Assembly (NCBI GenBank): GCA_022820485.1
Contig: JAJEFJ010000107.1
Location: 50,370 to 114,369 of the forward strand
Length of the DNA: 64,000 bases
Reading direction: 5' to 3'
Source: Candidatus Latescibacterota bacterium
GTDB taxonomy: Bacteria > Latescibacterota > UBA2968 > UBA8231
Below the pieces are notes generated by a model. The model had not been told where the DNA came from, made no database searches, and was given only the letters and a program-made list of their open reading frames with translations. The translations under genes were made by a program, and so were the position numbers. Positions 50,095 through 58,601 of this stretch are shown here, piece after piece (positions within the stretch are counted from its first letter, which is position 1; each line of letters opens with the position of its first letter).

Positions 50095-51612
50095 ATGACA
50101 TTGGACACCAGCGACCAAAACATCTACCAAGCCATCGGCGTCGAACCCATCATCAACTGCCGTGGCACGTTTACCATCATCGGCGGCTCCGTCGAACTGC
50201 CCGAAGTTGTGGCGGCCATGGAAGCAGCCTCGGGCTACTTCGTCCAATACGACGAACTGGCCGAAGCCGTCGGCCAAAGACTAGCTGACATCACCGGTGC
50301 CGAATGGGGCCTGATTCCGGCGGGCTGCGCTGCTGGCCTCAAGCACATCACCGCAGCCTGCGTCACCGGTGGCAATCCCGAAAAGCTGATCCGCATCCCG
50401 GACTTGACTGGCTTGGACAAAACCCAAGTCATCATCCCCCGATACGCGCGCAACGCCTACGACCACGCCCTGCGCAGCATCGGCGTCGAAATCGTCATGG
50501 TCGAGACTCGGGCCGAATTGGCGCAAGCTATCAATCCCCGCACCGCCATGATCTACCTAACCACCGGGGCAGGCTCTGCCACCGACCAACCGCTTTCCCT
50601 AGAGGTCATTGCCGAAGTGGCCCGGCCGCACAACATTCCCATCCTCGCCGACTCCGCAGCCGAAAACCTCACCATTCCCAATGTCCACTTGCAAAGGGGC
50701 GCCACTGTCGTGGCCTACAGCGGCGGCAAAGCCCTGTGCGGGCCCCAGTGCGCTGGTCTAGTGCTGGGCGACAAAGCCTTGCTCCAGTCGGCGTGGCAAT
50801 TCAGTTCGCCGCACCATGGGCCGGGCCGCGACAATAAAATCGGCAAGGAAGAAATCATGGGGATGCTGGCCGCGGTGGAAGCGTGGGTGCGCCGCGATCA
50901 CGACGCCGAATGGCAGACTTGGCTGTCCTATCTCGACCATATCGCCCAGCGGGTGCGCGACATTGACAGCGTATTGACCGAGGTCAACGATCCCACCGGC
51001 CTGTCCAACCGCGCCCCAACCCTCACCATCAGTTGGGACCCAGCCGTCTTGCACATTACCGGTGCAGAGGTCGCCGAGGATTTCGCCCGCAACAGACCCC
51101 GCATTGCCGTGGCCAGCGGCGGTGAAAACGGCCGCACTTCCATCGGCATCACGCCCAACCAAATGCAGCCGGGCAACGACCAAGTGGTCGCCGACCGAAT
51201 CCACCGCATCTTATCGGCGCAACGGAGTCCCCAATCGACGGAGCTAGCCCCTCCGGCAACCGACGTCAGCGGTTCCTGGGATCTCACCATCAACTATTCG
51301 AGCAGCAGCAGCCAGCACCAGCTATTCCTCGAACAAGAGGGCCATTGGATTGGCGGCACCCACATAAGCGATTTTTCTCAGCAGCAAATCGCCGGTGTCA
51401 TCGAAGGAGATCAGGTAAAGCTGCGCAGCCAAGTGAGTCGCCCGGGCGATACCATCCCCTTCCTATTTGCAGGCCGCGCCGCGGATGACCGCATTTCGGG
51501 ATTCATTCACCTAGGCGAATACCGCAACGCCGATTTCACCGCCTGCCGCTCCCAGTACGAAAAATCGCCGATCTCCATTGCCATACCCGGCGGAGCGCCG
51601 CTGGCTACTTAG
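50095..51612 (+). CDS. SelA-like PLP-dependent enzyme fused to a C-terminal beta-rich domain
   Basis: A 505-residue protein. Residues 1-~390 are a fold-type I PLP enzyme of the SelA/DgaE-like group: RGTFTIIGGS near residue 23, PAGCAAGLKHITAA, IPILADSAAE (Asp186 contacts the PLP ring) and the lysine YSGGKALCGPQ (K212). Such proteins are selenocysteine synthase homologues or ammonia lyases acting on amino-sugar acids. The last ~105 residues (from VSGSWDLTINYSSSS, with IAGVIEGDQVKL and RISGFIHLGEYRNADF) look like a small lipocalin-type beta domain not usual in this family. The 3' end overlaps the convergent gene by 8 bp. Confidence 0.8.
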   Translation: MTLDTSDQNIYQAIGVEPIINCRGTFTIIGGSVELPEVVAAMEAASGYFVQYDELAEAVGQRLADITGAEWGLIPAGCAAGLKHITAACVTGGNPEKLIRIPDLTGLDKTQVIIPRYARNAYDHALRSIGVEIVMVETRAELAQAINPRTAMIYLTTGAGSATDQPLSLEVIAEVARPHNIPILADSAAENLTIPNVHLQRGATVVAYSGGKALCGPQCAGLVLGDKALLQSAWQFSSPHHGPGRDNKIGKEEIMGMLAAVEAWVRRDHDAEWQTWLSYLDHIAQRVRDIDSVLTEVNDPTGLSNRAPTLTISWDPAVLHITGAEVAEDFARNRPRIAVASGGENGRTSIGITPNQMQPGNDQVVADRIHRILSAQRSPQSTELAPPATDVSGSWDLTINYSSSSSQHQLFLEQEGHWIGGTHISDFSQQQIAGVIEGDQVKLRSQVSRPGDTIPFLFAGRAADDRISGFIHLGEYRNADFTACRSQYEKSPISIAIPGGAPLAT

Positions 51613-52717
51613 AGTCCGGCGCGACCGTCTTCCAGCGCAAGGTCTGCGCCGCCAACAGCTCGGCATCCGGCGTCGGCAGCTCGCCGGTCGAGGGCTTGAA
51701 GACGCAGCCCTCGGCAAGCTCCAAGGGCGGTTGCGACAGGTCGCGGCGGTAGAAGCGAGAGGAGGGGAACAGGTCGCCCGGGTAGGTGAAGTTCTCCAGC
51801 GTCGCCAGCTCCACGCAGATCGATCCCCCCAGAGCGCTTTCGAGCATGCCCCCGACCCACACCGGCACGCCAGCGTCCCTAGCCATATCGTGCACGGCGA
51901 GGGCGTTGGTCAAGCCGCCGATCCTTCCCGGCTTGATGTTGATATAGCGACAGGCACCGATGCGAAGCGCCTGCTCGGCGGTGCGCGGATCGACGATACT
52001 CTCGTCGAGACAGATAGGCGTACCGATCTGTTTCGCGAGCTCGGCGTGATCGAGCAGATCGTTGTACGCAAGAGGCTGCTCGATGAAGGCGAGCCCCATG
52101 CCGTCAATGGCCTTGAAAAACGGCAGATCGTCGAGGGTGTACCCGGAATTGCAGTCGATGTGGAAGGTCGTGTCGGGGAAGGTGCTGGTCGCGATTTGCA
52201 GCATTTCTAGGTCCCAGCCCGGGGCCGCTTTCAGCTTGATGCGCGGGAATCCAGCATCGACGGCCTGCTGGATGTTCCCGAGGAGCATGTCGTAGGAGTC
52301 CTGGATGCCGAAGTCTGCGCCGGCCATCACGTCGCGGGTTTGGCCGCCGAGAAGCCGATGCAAAGGGGTGCCGGTGATGCGGCTCTGCAGCGTCCACCAG
52401 CCAATCTCCACGGCCGCCTTGGCGAAGCTGTTGCCCTTGAAAATCGCCAGCCGCTGGTTTAGCTCGGCGGCCGTGTCGTACTCGCGCCCCACGACCCAAG
52501 GCCCCATCACCTCGGAGACGTGGTAGAACGCGGACCCAGCGCTCTCATTGAGATAGGTGGGCGCGAAGAAGGGGGTGCTCTCCGACCAGGCTTCGTGCTC
52601 GCCGCTGGTCAGCTTGACGAGCACCGAGTGGATGTCGGCGTCTTCCCCATACGCCGTGCGCCAGGGATAGATGAGCGGCATTACCACGTAGTACACGTCG
52701 AGGCTGTCGATTCGCAT
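51605..52717 (-). CDS. o-Succinylbenzoate synthase/N-acylamino-acid racemase-like enolase-superfamily enzyme
   Basis: A 370-residue MR/MLE protein of the OSBS/NAAAR type. The active-site pattern is complete: K161-x-K163 (RIKLKAAPG), metal ligands D188 (HIDCN), E213 (FIEQP), D238 (CLDES), and K262 (NIKPGRIGG) on the other face. This arrangement supports 1,1-proton transfer or OSBS chemistry. No other menaquinone genes are nearby. Because it sits with a class V aminotransferase and a metallo-amidohydrolase, a racemase of an N-acyl amino acid or dipeptide is more likely than menC. It starts immediately after the stop of the aminotransferase gene. Confidence 0.87.
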   Translation of the reverse strand: MRIDSLDVYYVVMPLIYPWRTAYGEDADIHSVLVKLTSGEHEAWSESTPFFAPTYLNESAGSAFYHVSEVMGPWVVGREYDTAAELNQRLAIFKGNSFAKAAVEIGWWTLQSRITGTPLHRLLGGQTRDVMAGADFGIQDSYDMLLGNIQQAVDAGFPRIKLKAAPGWDLEMLQIATSTFPDTTFHIDCNSGYTLDDLPFFKAIDGMGLAFIEQPLAYNDLLDHAELAKQIGTPICLDESIVDPRTAEQALRIGACRYINIKPGRIGGLTNALAVHDMARDAGVPVWVGGMLESALGGSICVELATLENFTYPGDLFPSSRFYRRDLSQPPLELAEGCVFKPSTGELPTPDAELLAAQTLRWKTVAPDSK

Positions 52718-53857
52718 CTAGCGCTTTGCCTCTCCGGCCAGCGTCGTCACCGCTTCGACCAGTGTGTCCAGCTCCGCGTCGCTGGTGTAGAAGGCCACCG
52801 AGATCCGCACGCCGGTCGGATCGGTCATGTACGTGCCCCGTTGGACGATTTGCCAACGCTGCCTGAGGGCCGTGGAGACCTCGTCGCCCTCCATTCCTGC
52901 GATGGCAAATGTGACGATGCCGCTCCGGGTCTCGGGGCGGCGTGAGCTGACGACCTGCACACCGGAAATGGCGTCGAGACGCGCCCACAACTCCTCCGCC
53001 TTGCGGCTGGCCTCCGCGGCGATGGCCCGAGGTCCGCCGATGCGGGTCAGGAAGTCGAGGCTGGCACCGACCCCCAAGTAGAGCACGCTCGCTGGACTTC
53101 CCATCTCGTACTGTCGCGCTGAGGCGGAGGGATCGTGCGGACGCCGCAACGGCTTGAGAGCCTGCTGCGCATCTTTGCGGACGTAGAGGAACCCCGTGCC
53201 GATTGGTGCCAGCAGCCACTTGTAGCAGTTGGTAGCGTAAAAGTCGCAGCCCATGCCATGGAGATCCACCGGCAACTGACCCACCGCCTGACAGCCGTCC
53301 CACAGCGTGAGGATTCCGCGGGCCCGAGCTAAGGCGCAGATCTCCTTAGCTGGCAGCAGAGTACCGGAATCGGTGGTGACGTGACTGAAACAGATCAGCC
53401 GGGTGCGTGGCGTGATGGCCCGTTCCACCCGTTCCAAGATCACGTCCTTGTCGTGATCCAACTCGACCTCCTTGATGACGGCCCCCTCCCGGTCGGCCAA
53501 CCCTTGAACGGCCTGAAGCGGCACTGGATGCTCCTCGCTGGTGATCAACACCTCGTCACCCGGTTCCCAGCGCAGCCCCCCCAACACCATGACAAAGCCG
53601 TCGCCAGTGCTCATGGTCAAGGCGACCTCCGTCGAGTCGGCCCCAAAGAAGTCGGCGATCTTCGCAGGGATCTCAGAGGCGGCCTTGCTCATCGCTTCAT
53701 ACCAGTCGATGGGACTCAGACCGCCATCGGTCATCTGCCGATAGCCAGCGGTGATCGCCTGACTCACGCTGGCGGGTGCTTGGCCGACCCCGCCAGTATT
53801 GAGATAGACGCCGAACCGCAGACCCGGGATCTGATCTCGAATCTCAGCGACATCCAT
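52718..53857 (-). CDS. Class V aminotransferase-fold PLP enzyme (isopenicillin-N-epimerase/cysteine-desulfurase-like)
   Basis: A 379-residue PLP enzyme starting at ATG 53855-53857 with GGGAGGAA upstream. Features are VYLNTGGVGQAPASV, TMSTGDGFVMVLGG, D187 (LTLWDGCQAVG) and the PLP lysine K213 (ATNCYKWLLAPIGTGFLYV). The absence of a desulfurase-type mobile Cys loop suggests an epimerase, lyase or aminotransferase rather than a NifS/SufS enzyme. Middle gene of a leftward trio with an amidohydrolase and an OSBS/NAAAR-like racemase, so probably amino-acid derivative catabolism. Confidence 0.86.
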   Translation of the reverse strand: MDVAEIRDQIPGLRFGVYLNTGGVGQAPASVSQAITAGYRQMTDGGLSPIDWYEAMSKAASEIPAKIADFFGADSTEVALTMSTGDGFVMVLGGLRWEPGDEVLITSEEHPVPLQAVQGLADREGAVIKEVELDHDKDVILERVERAITPRTRLICFSHVTTDSGTLLPAKEICALARARGILTLWDGCQAVGQLPVDLHGMGCDFYATNCYKWLLAPIGTGFLYVRKDAQQALKPLRRPHDPSASARQYEMGSPASVLYLGVGASLDFLTRIGGPRAIAAEASRKAEELWARLDAISGVQVVSSRRPETRSGIVTFAIAGMEGDEVSTALRQRWQIVQRGTYMTDPTGVRISVAFYTSDAELDTLVEAVTTLAGEAKR

Positions 53858-53882
53858 TCGCCTGTTCCTCCCTCTGTGCTGA

Positions 53883-55145
53883 CTATCGAATGCGCATTCC
53901 GGCCTGGAAAACCGCCCTGACGTCGCTGAAGGCGGCCACGTCTGCCGTCGGATCGCCCCCAAAGGCGGCAAGGTCCGCAGCTTTGCCGACCTCGATGGTC
54001 CCCACCTCATCGGCAATACCGGCCGCTTCGGCCGAGACCCGGGTCGCCGCGACGAGGGTTTCGGCCGGGGTGAAGCCGCATTCGACCAGTAGCTGCAGGT
54101 CGTAGTCTAAGTGGCCGAATTCGAGGCTGCCCACTCCTGAGTCCGTGCCGGGCACCACGCGCTCCTTCAAGCAGTAGTCGAGCATCTGCCGCATCACGTC
54201 CAGCCGCTTCTCCGCTCGTTGTTCGAGATGGGTGAGCGCTGCCTCTTCTTTGGCACCCATAGCTCCCTCGTCGCGCAGCTTGCACAGGCGCACCATATCC
54301 GGGTAGTTGGTCCACGCCTGCAGCGTGGGACTCAGCCAGATGCCGGATTCGGCCAACATCTCGGCTACTTTCGGGTCGAAGCGCATCACGTGGTCCGGTT
54401 CGAGAAACTCGACGTGCTCGATCAGGTCGATGCCGGCCTCAACGGCCCGCACCATCGACTGCGTGGCGCGGCAATGGGCGACAGTCAGGCGGTGAAACTG
54501 GCGCGCCTCGCCCACTAGGGCCTGCAACTCTTCCGTCGAATAGGAGGCCAACCCCGGAATCGTGCCGGTCGTCCCGCCGCCGGAGGCCATTACCTTGATG
54601 TAGTCGGCTCCCTCGTGGATGAGCCCGCGCACGGATCGACGGATCTCTTCCTCTCCATCGGCGATCTCGTTGCACATGTGGAAGTGGCCCCCCGTGCAAG
54701 TGATCGGGCGACCGCTGACGAGCAGCCGCGGACCGGGGATGTATCCCCGCTTCAGACCTTCCTTGAGGATGAACCCGACCTTGTTGCGGGCACCGTGCTC
54801 GCACAGGGTGGTGATGCCGGCGCGCAGGTGCTTGCGCATGTTCATGGCCCCGATGAGCACCATGGTCTCATCGCTCTCGAGGAAGGTCAGACCGTAGGGG
54901 CGGCCGTCTCCCGGGAGGCTGAGGTGGGTGTGGCCATCGATGAGGCCAGGTGTCAGACAGCAGTCGTCGAGATCGACGGTCGGGGTATCTGGAGGCGTCT
55001 GCTGCTCCACCTGTGCCAATGGTCCGACTGCGGCAATCGCGCCATCTCGGACGAATACCGCCTGCCCGGCCTTGGCGCTGCCGCCGAGGCCGTCGGCGAG
55101 CAGACCCGGGCGAATCAGTGCCGTCTGTGAATTCGATGCGAGCAT
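53883..55145 (-). CDS. Metal-dependent amidohydrolase (imidazolonepropionase/Xaa-Pro dipeptidase-like)
   Basis: A 420-residue enzyme starting at ATG 55143-55145. The binuclear-metal set is visible: H72-x-H74 (IDGHTHLSLPG), candidate bridging K184 (DYIKVMASGG), H224 (VAHCRAT), H244 (IEHVEF) and a late Asp in VPGTDSGVGS. The C-terminal EVGTIEVGKAADLAAFGGDP is typical of the beta-sandwich end. Relatives hydrolyse N-acyl amino acids or X-Pro/X-Arg dipeptides. First gene of the leftward trio; promoter not identified. An open frame continues upstream to 55301 but homology starts here. Confidence 0.88.
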   Translation of the reverse strand: MLASNSQTALIRPGLLADGLGGSAKAGQAVFVRDGAIAAVGPLAQVEQQTPPDTPTVDLDDCCLTPGLIDGHTHLSLPGDGRPYGLTFLESDETMVLIGAMNMRKHLRAGITTLCEHGARNKVGFILKEGLKRGYIPGPRLLVSGRPITCTGGHFHMCNEIADGEEEIRRSVRGLIHEGADYIKVMASGGGTTGTIPGLASYSTEELQALVGEARQFHRLTVAHCRATQSMVRAVEAGIDLIEHVEFLEPDHVMRFDPKVAEMLAESGIWLSPTLQAWTNYPDMVRLCKLRDEGAMGAKEEAALTHLEQRAEKRLDVMRQMLDYCLKERVVPGTDSGVGSLEFGHLDYDLQLLVECGFTPAETLVAATRVSAEAAGIADEVGTIEVGKAADLAAFGGDPTADVAAFSDVRAVFQAGMRIR

Positions 55146-55368
55146 AGCTGGAGTTCCCTCGATTTGTGGAGAGTTATGAGCCTTCGGCCGCCAGGTCTCT
55201 TCGACAGCCGAAAGAGCGAACGGAGGGCCTCCAGAAAGTAATACAAAACCTCGCGGACGACGAGAAACTCGCAGGAGGCCAAGAGCGGAATCTATGAGCA
55301 TTGACCGGACGTGGGATCCGTTGTTACGTTTTTATTCTATTTCAAGGTAACAAGTTGAGGAGATAGCA

Positions 55369-55671
55369 ATGCCTACAATCAGAGTGTCGGCGGAGACAAT
55401 GCAACGCCTTGAGAGGTGGGCAGACCCCCTAGAGAACACGGCGGAATCAGCAATCTCCAAGGCGTTGGATGCGGCTGAAAAGATGCGGGAAGACGAGGAC
55501 CGGGTTCGTGTGGCTGAAAAGGTTGCCAAAGAGCCGCATACCACTCCGCAGCGCGACAGATCCCAAGACAAGTGCGAGTCATTCATCGACCATCTGCTCG
55601 CCATTCCCAACGTCGGCAACGATGCTGATTTCGAGCGCGACCGCTCGGGGCCGCGCCCACTCGATATATGA
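55369..55671 (+). CDS. VapB-type antitoxin
   Basis: A 100-residue protein with an N-terminal ribbon-helix-helix-like start (MPTIRVSAETMQRLERWAD), a charged middle, and a toxin-wrapping tail (DHLLAIPNVGNDADFERDR). GAGGAG precedes ATG 55369. The stop overlaps the toxin ATG by 4 bp (ATGA). It should neutralise the VapC-like toxin and autoregulate the operon. Confidence 0.78.
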   Translation: MPTIRVSAETMQRLERWADPLENTAESAISKALDAAEKMREDEDRVRVAEKVAKEPHTTPQRDRSQDKCESFIDHLLAIPNVGNDADFERDRSGPRPLDI

Positions 55672-56111
55672 GCTACCTCGTCGATACGGATGTTCTATCC
55701 GAAATTCGCAAACGCAATCGCGCTAATCCGCAAGTCGTCGCTTGGTTTCGCCAACGCCAGCCGAGGGAGCTTTACCTGAGTGTCCTGACTCTGGGCGAAC
55801 TGCGACGAGGAGTTGAACGGATCCGCAGGCGAGACCCGACCTCGGCCACTGTACTCAACGCGTGGTTGGAGCGGACGTTGCGGGATTTTCGGGATCGCAT
55901 CATTGTCGTGGATCAAGCCATCGCCGATCGATGGGGACGCCTCGGCACCCCCGATCCGATTCCGGTCATCGACGGATTGATCGCCGCCACGGCACTTGAA
56001 CGAGGCCTCATCGTTGCGACCCGGAACGTAAAACATGTCGCGCCCACAGGCGCACAGTGCATTGACCCGTTTGAGGAAGCCCAAGATCGAGCGCAGCCAA
56101 CGACGAAGTAG
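55668..56111 (+). CDS. VapC-type PIN-domain toxin
   Basis: A 147-residue PIN RNase. Acidic residues are in YLVDTDVLSEIRKR (Asp7), TLGELRRGVE (Glu), and PVIDGLIAATAL (Asp), with a C-terminal VATRNVKHV. The fold and sequence are of the FitB/VapC group, which cleaves tRNA or rRNA. It is coupled to its antitoxin. A PhyH gene begins 2 bp after its stop, so read-through of the VapBC promoter may express that gene. Confidence 0.92.
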   Translation: MSYLVDTDVLSEIRKRNRANPQVVAWFRQRQPRELYLSVLTLGELRRGVERIRRRDPTSATVLNAWLERTLRDFRDRIIVVDQAIADRWGRLGTPDPIPVIDGLIAATALERGLIVATRNVKHVAPTGAQCIDPFEEAQDRAQPTTK

Positions 56112-56113
56112 CC

Positions 56114-56920
56114 ATGCCATTCACCGACGCCCAAGTCGAACACTACAAAACCCAAGGCTATCTGTCCGGCCCGCGCGTTTTATCCGCCGAGCAGATCAGT
56201 GCGCTCAAAGAACGCATCGACGACATTCTCCACGGCCGCATCCCTTTCCCCAAACACCTGATGGGCGAAACCGTCGAGCAGTCCCGCGCCAAAGGCCAAC
56301 TGCCCTCGGTCAAAGTGGTCAACATCTTTCGCCGCGAGCCGACCTTTGCCGCCCTCATCGACAACCCAACCATCAGCGCCTTGGCACACCAGCTCATGTC
56401 CGGCCCAGTACGCATGTGGGAAGACCAAATGATCTACAAGCCAGCCTACGACGCGGAAACCGCCTTGGCTTGGCACCAAGACTACACCTTTTGGAATCAC
56501 GTCGGCCCAGCCGATATGGGCACCTGCTGGATCGCCCTAGACGACGCCACCGTCGATAACGGCTGCATGCACGTCATCCCCGGCAGCCACCGATGGCCGA
56601 TGCGCTATGACCGCGAAGACGCCGTGGTTGACGACCCGCACTGGCTGCTGCAACAGGAGGGCATTCCCGCCGAGGCTGATCTCACTCCGGTACCCTGCGA
56701 GGTCAAGGCCGGGCACTGTCACTTTCACCACTGCCGCACCTTCCACGGCTCGTACGGCAACAAAACTGACAACCCACGCCGCAGCTACATCATGCACCTC
56801 ATGCCCGGCTACACCCGTCGCTTAGGCGACAATTGGAACGAGCGCATGGGCAACGTCGAAACCGTGGGCGTAGGAGAAATTGTCCAAGGGCCGGACTACC
56901 CAGAGCTGGTAGCCGTGTGA
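56114..56920 (+). CDS. Phytanoyl-CoA dioxygenase (PhyH) family protein
   Basis: A 268-residue Fe(II)/2-oxoglutarate oxygenase. The facial triad reads H121-Q-D123 (AWHQDYTFW) and H211 (TFHGSYGN), with Arg222/223 for the co-substrate. The N-terminus (DAQVEHYKTQGYLSGPRVLS) is typical of PhyH. It is convergent with a second PhyH gene 9 bp away. Its substrate is unknown. It starts directly after vapC, with no evident ribosome site other than GACGAAG, so coupling to vapC is likely. Confidence 0.88.
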   Translation: MPFTDAQVEHYKTQGYLSGPRVLSAEQISALKERIDDILHGRIPFPKHLMGETVEQSRAKGQLPSVKVVNIFRREPTFAALIDNPTISALAHQLMSGPVRMWEDQMIYKPAYDAETALAWHQDYTFWNHVGPADMGTCWIALDDATVDNGCMHVIPGSHRWPMRYDREDAVVDDPHWLLQQEGIPAEADLTPVPCEVKAGHCHFHHCRTFHGSYGNKTDNPRRSYIMHLMPGYTRRLGDNWNERMGNVETVGVGEIVQGPDYPELVAV

Positions 56921-56929
56921 AAAGCTTCC

Positions 56930-57652
56930 CTAGGCAAAGGGAAAGGTGCCGTCGTACCCCCTAGGCCGCGACACGTGCCAGACGCCCTCGTGCATCGGCG
57001 TCATCTGGTAGTGGCACACCACATTGCTGCGCTCCATATCGTCGCGTTCTTTGGCCCCTTGATGCGGTATGTGGCTCAAAAAGACGACGCAGTCGCCCGC
57101 CTTGGGGTAGAGGACGACGTGCTCCTGGGCGTCACACCAAGCCTCGAATTTGGGGCGGTCCTTGGGGTAGAGATGGGGAGGCTCCTGCAAATGGCCGTTT
57201 TTGACGTATTTGAGGTGGCCGTCTCCCGGCCCATTGTCCTGTAGGTAATAGGTCGTATTAACCCCTACGGGCTGGGCCGCCAGGCGGTATTGCTCGACTT
57301 GGCGCTTTTCCTCCCAATAGCCGTAGAAATCCATGTGCCACTCCTGCAGGTACGGCCCCGGATTGATGTGCGCCCGCAGGCTGCGTAGCTGGCACTGCTT
57401 GCCCATCATGCCCTCCAGATAAGGGCGCACGCTCGGATGGCCCACCAACGGGGCGAAGGTTTCAGGCTCGCGGTCCAAGAGCGAATCGAACCACATATTG
57501 CCCACGGCATTCAAGCCCTCCTCCCAACCCATTTCGCGCGCGTAGTCCACCCGCTGACGCACCAATTCCGTCTCTTGGGGACTCAAGGCCCCTTCGATCA
57601 AGACATAGCCGTCGCGCTCCAATTGGTCCAGCTTATTCGCCATATCCTGCAT
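56930..57652 (-). CDS. Phytanoyl-CoA dioxygenase (PhyH) family protein
   Basis: A 240-residue PhyH protein starting at ATG 57650-57652 with GAGGAG 9 nt upstream; an open frame extends to 58186 but covers the next PhyH gene. Facial triad H106-x-D108 (EWHMDFYG) and H197 (SHIPHQGA). It is the last gene of a leftward operon with another PhyH, an unknown, an amidase and a Gfo/Idh/MocA gene. Confidence 0.87.
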   Translation of the reverse strand: MQDMANKLDQLERDGYVLIEGALSPQETELVRQRVDYAREMGWEEGLNAVGNMWFDSLLDREPETFAPLVGHPSVRPYLEGMMGKQCQLRSLRAHINPGPYLQEWHMDFYGYWEEKRQVEQYRLAAQPVGVNTTYYLQDNGPGDGHLKYVKNGHLQEPPHLYPKDRPKFEAWCDAQEHVVLYPKAGDCVVFLSHIPHQGAKERDDMERSNVVCHYQMTPMHEGVWHVSRPRGYDGTFPFA

Positions 57653-57684
57653 TGTTTTAGTCTCCTCTGCTGTGATCTGGGTGC

Positions 57685-58488
57685 TCAAGGGACGGCGGGC
57701 AGTTCGAAGTACCCGAGTTCGGCCATGCGCCGCAGCCAGCGCCCTCGCTTGGGGCTGCCGGAAGGGTTCCGCAGCCATTCGAGCGGGTACATAGATTGTT
57801 CCGACCTCCCGAAGTGCGCGGGCGTCTTCTTTGAGTTGACGGCGCGTTCCCGAGTAGCGGCCTCTTCGACTTCGCCCTTGGGATTGTTGTAGTACACACA
57901 GGTACACATGCGGCGGCCAGCAGCGCCGCCACTGCTGGCGTGCCAGCAGCGCATGTCGAAGGCCACCACGTCGCCCGGCTCCGACCGGCAGACGTAGGCG
58001 GGGACGTCGGCCACGTCGAGCTCGAGGGAGTTCAGGGAGTCGTGCAACTGATCGTGGAACTCGCGCCGATGCGAACCGGGGATGAGCCGCAGGGCACCGC
58101 TCTCGGCATCGACCGGGTCGAGATAAAAGGCGAACTTGACGCCGAAGCAGTCCGCGGATGGATCGGCCCTGTGGTCGGGATGCCATCTCGTATCGCCGAC
58201 ATAGCGGTTGGCATCGGTGCCAATGCCGATGACGTCGTCGCCGTAGATCTGCTCGGCCACGCCGCAGAAGCGCTCGTCTTCGAGCAGGCTGGCGTACAGG
58301 GGGGTGCGCGGGTGCAGCATCATCGTCCAGTAGCGCGTCTCTCCCGTGAAGGGCTGATCGGCGTACACGTGATCGAGCTCGTACTCGTACTCCTCGAGCA
58401 GAATCTCGACCTCTTCCGGGGTGAACAGCTTGCGCAGGGTGACGAAGCCAAAGGTTCGGAAGTGTTGCAACTGCTGGTCAGTCAACAT
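57685..58488 (-). CDS. Phytanoyl-CoA dioxygenase (PhyH) family protein
   Basis: A 267-residue PhyH protein, start ATG 58486-58488 with GGAGGAA upstream. Facial triad H103-P-D105 (RWHPDHRAD) and H183 (RCWHASSGG). The segments LQHFRTFGFVTLRKLF and GALRLIPGSHRREFH are characteristic. It differs enough from the adjacent PhyH protein to suggest separate substrates or sequential hydroxylations. 32 bp separate the two genes. Confidence 0.88.
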   Translation of the reverse strand: MLTDQQLQHFRTFGFVTLRKLFTPEEVEILLEEYEYELDHVYADQPFTGETRYWTMMLHPRTPLYASLLEDERFCGVAEQIYGDDVIGIGTDANRYVGDTRWHPDHRADPSADCFGVKFAFYLDPVDAESGALRLIPGSHRREFHDQLHDSLNSLELDVADVPAYVCRSEPGDVVAFDMRCWHASSGGAAGRRMCTCVYYNNPKGEVEEAATRERAVNSKKTPAHFGRSEQSMYPLEWLRNPSGSPKRGRWLRRMAELGYFELPAVP

Positions 58489-58601
58489 GGGGTTCCTCCG
58501 ATGCGGCTGATGCGGCCATTGGAAAGGGTTGTCGTATGCTTGGGCCAAATTAGAACGCGTCCCCCGATTGGGCAAGCTCAGTCCTTGATCCAACTACCTT
58601 C

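Noticed and set aside
51605..52717. menC for menaquinone synthesis
   Set aside because: The active site fits OSBS or NAAAR equally, but no other menaquinone gene is present and the operon partners indicate amino-acid derivatives.
57653..58186. N-terminal extension of the 56930-57652 PhyH protein
   Set aside because: It overlaps the adjacent PhyH gene in another frame and is Arg-rich shadow sequence; ATG 57652 has a strong ribosome site.
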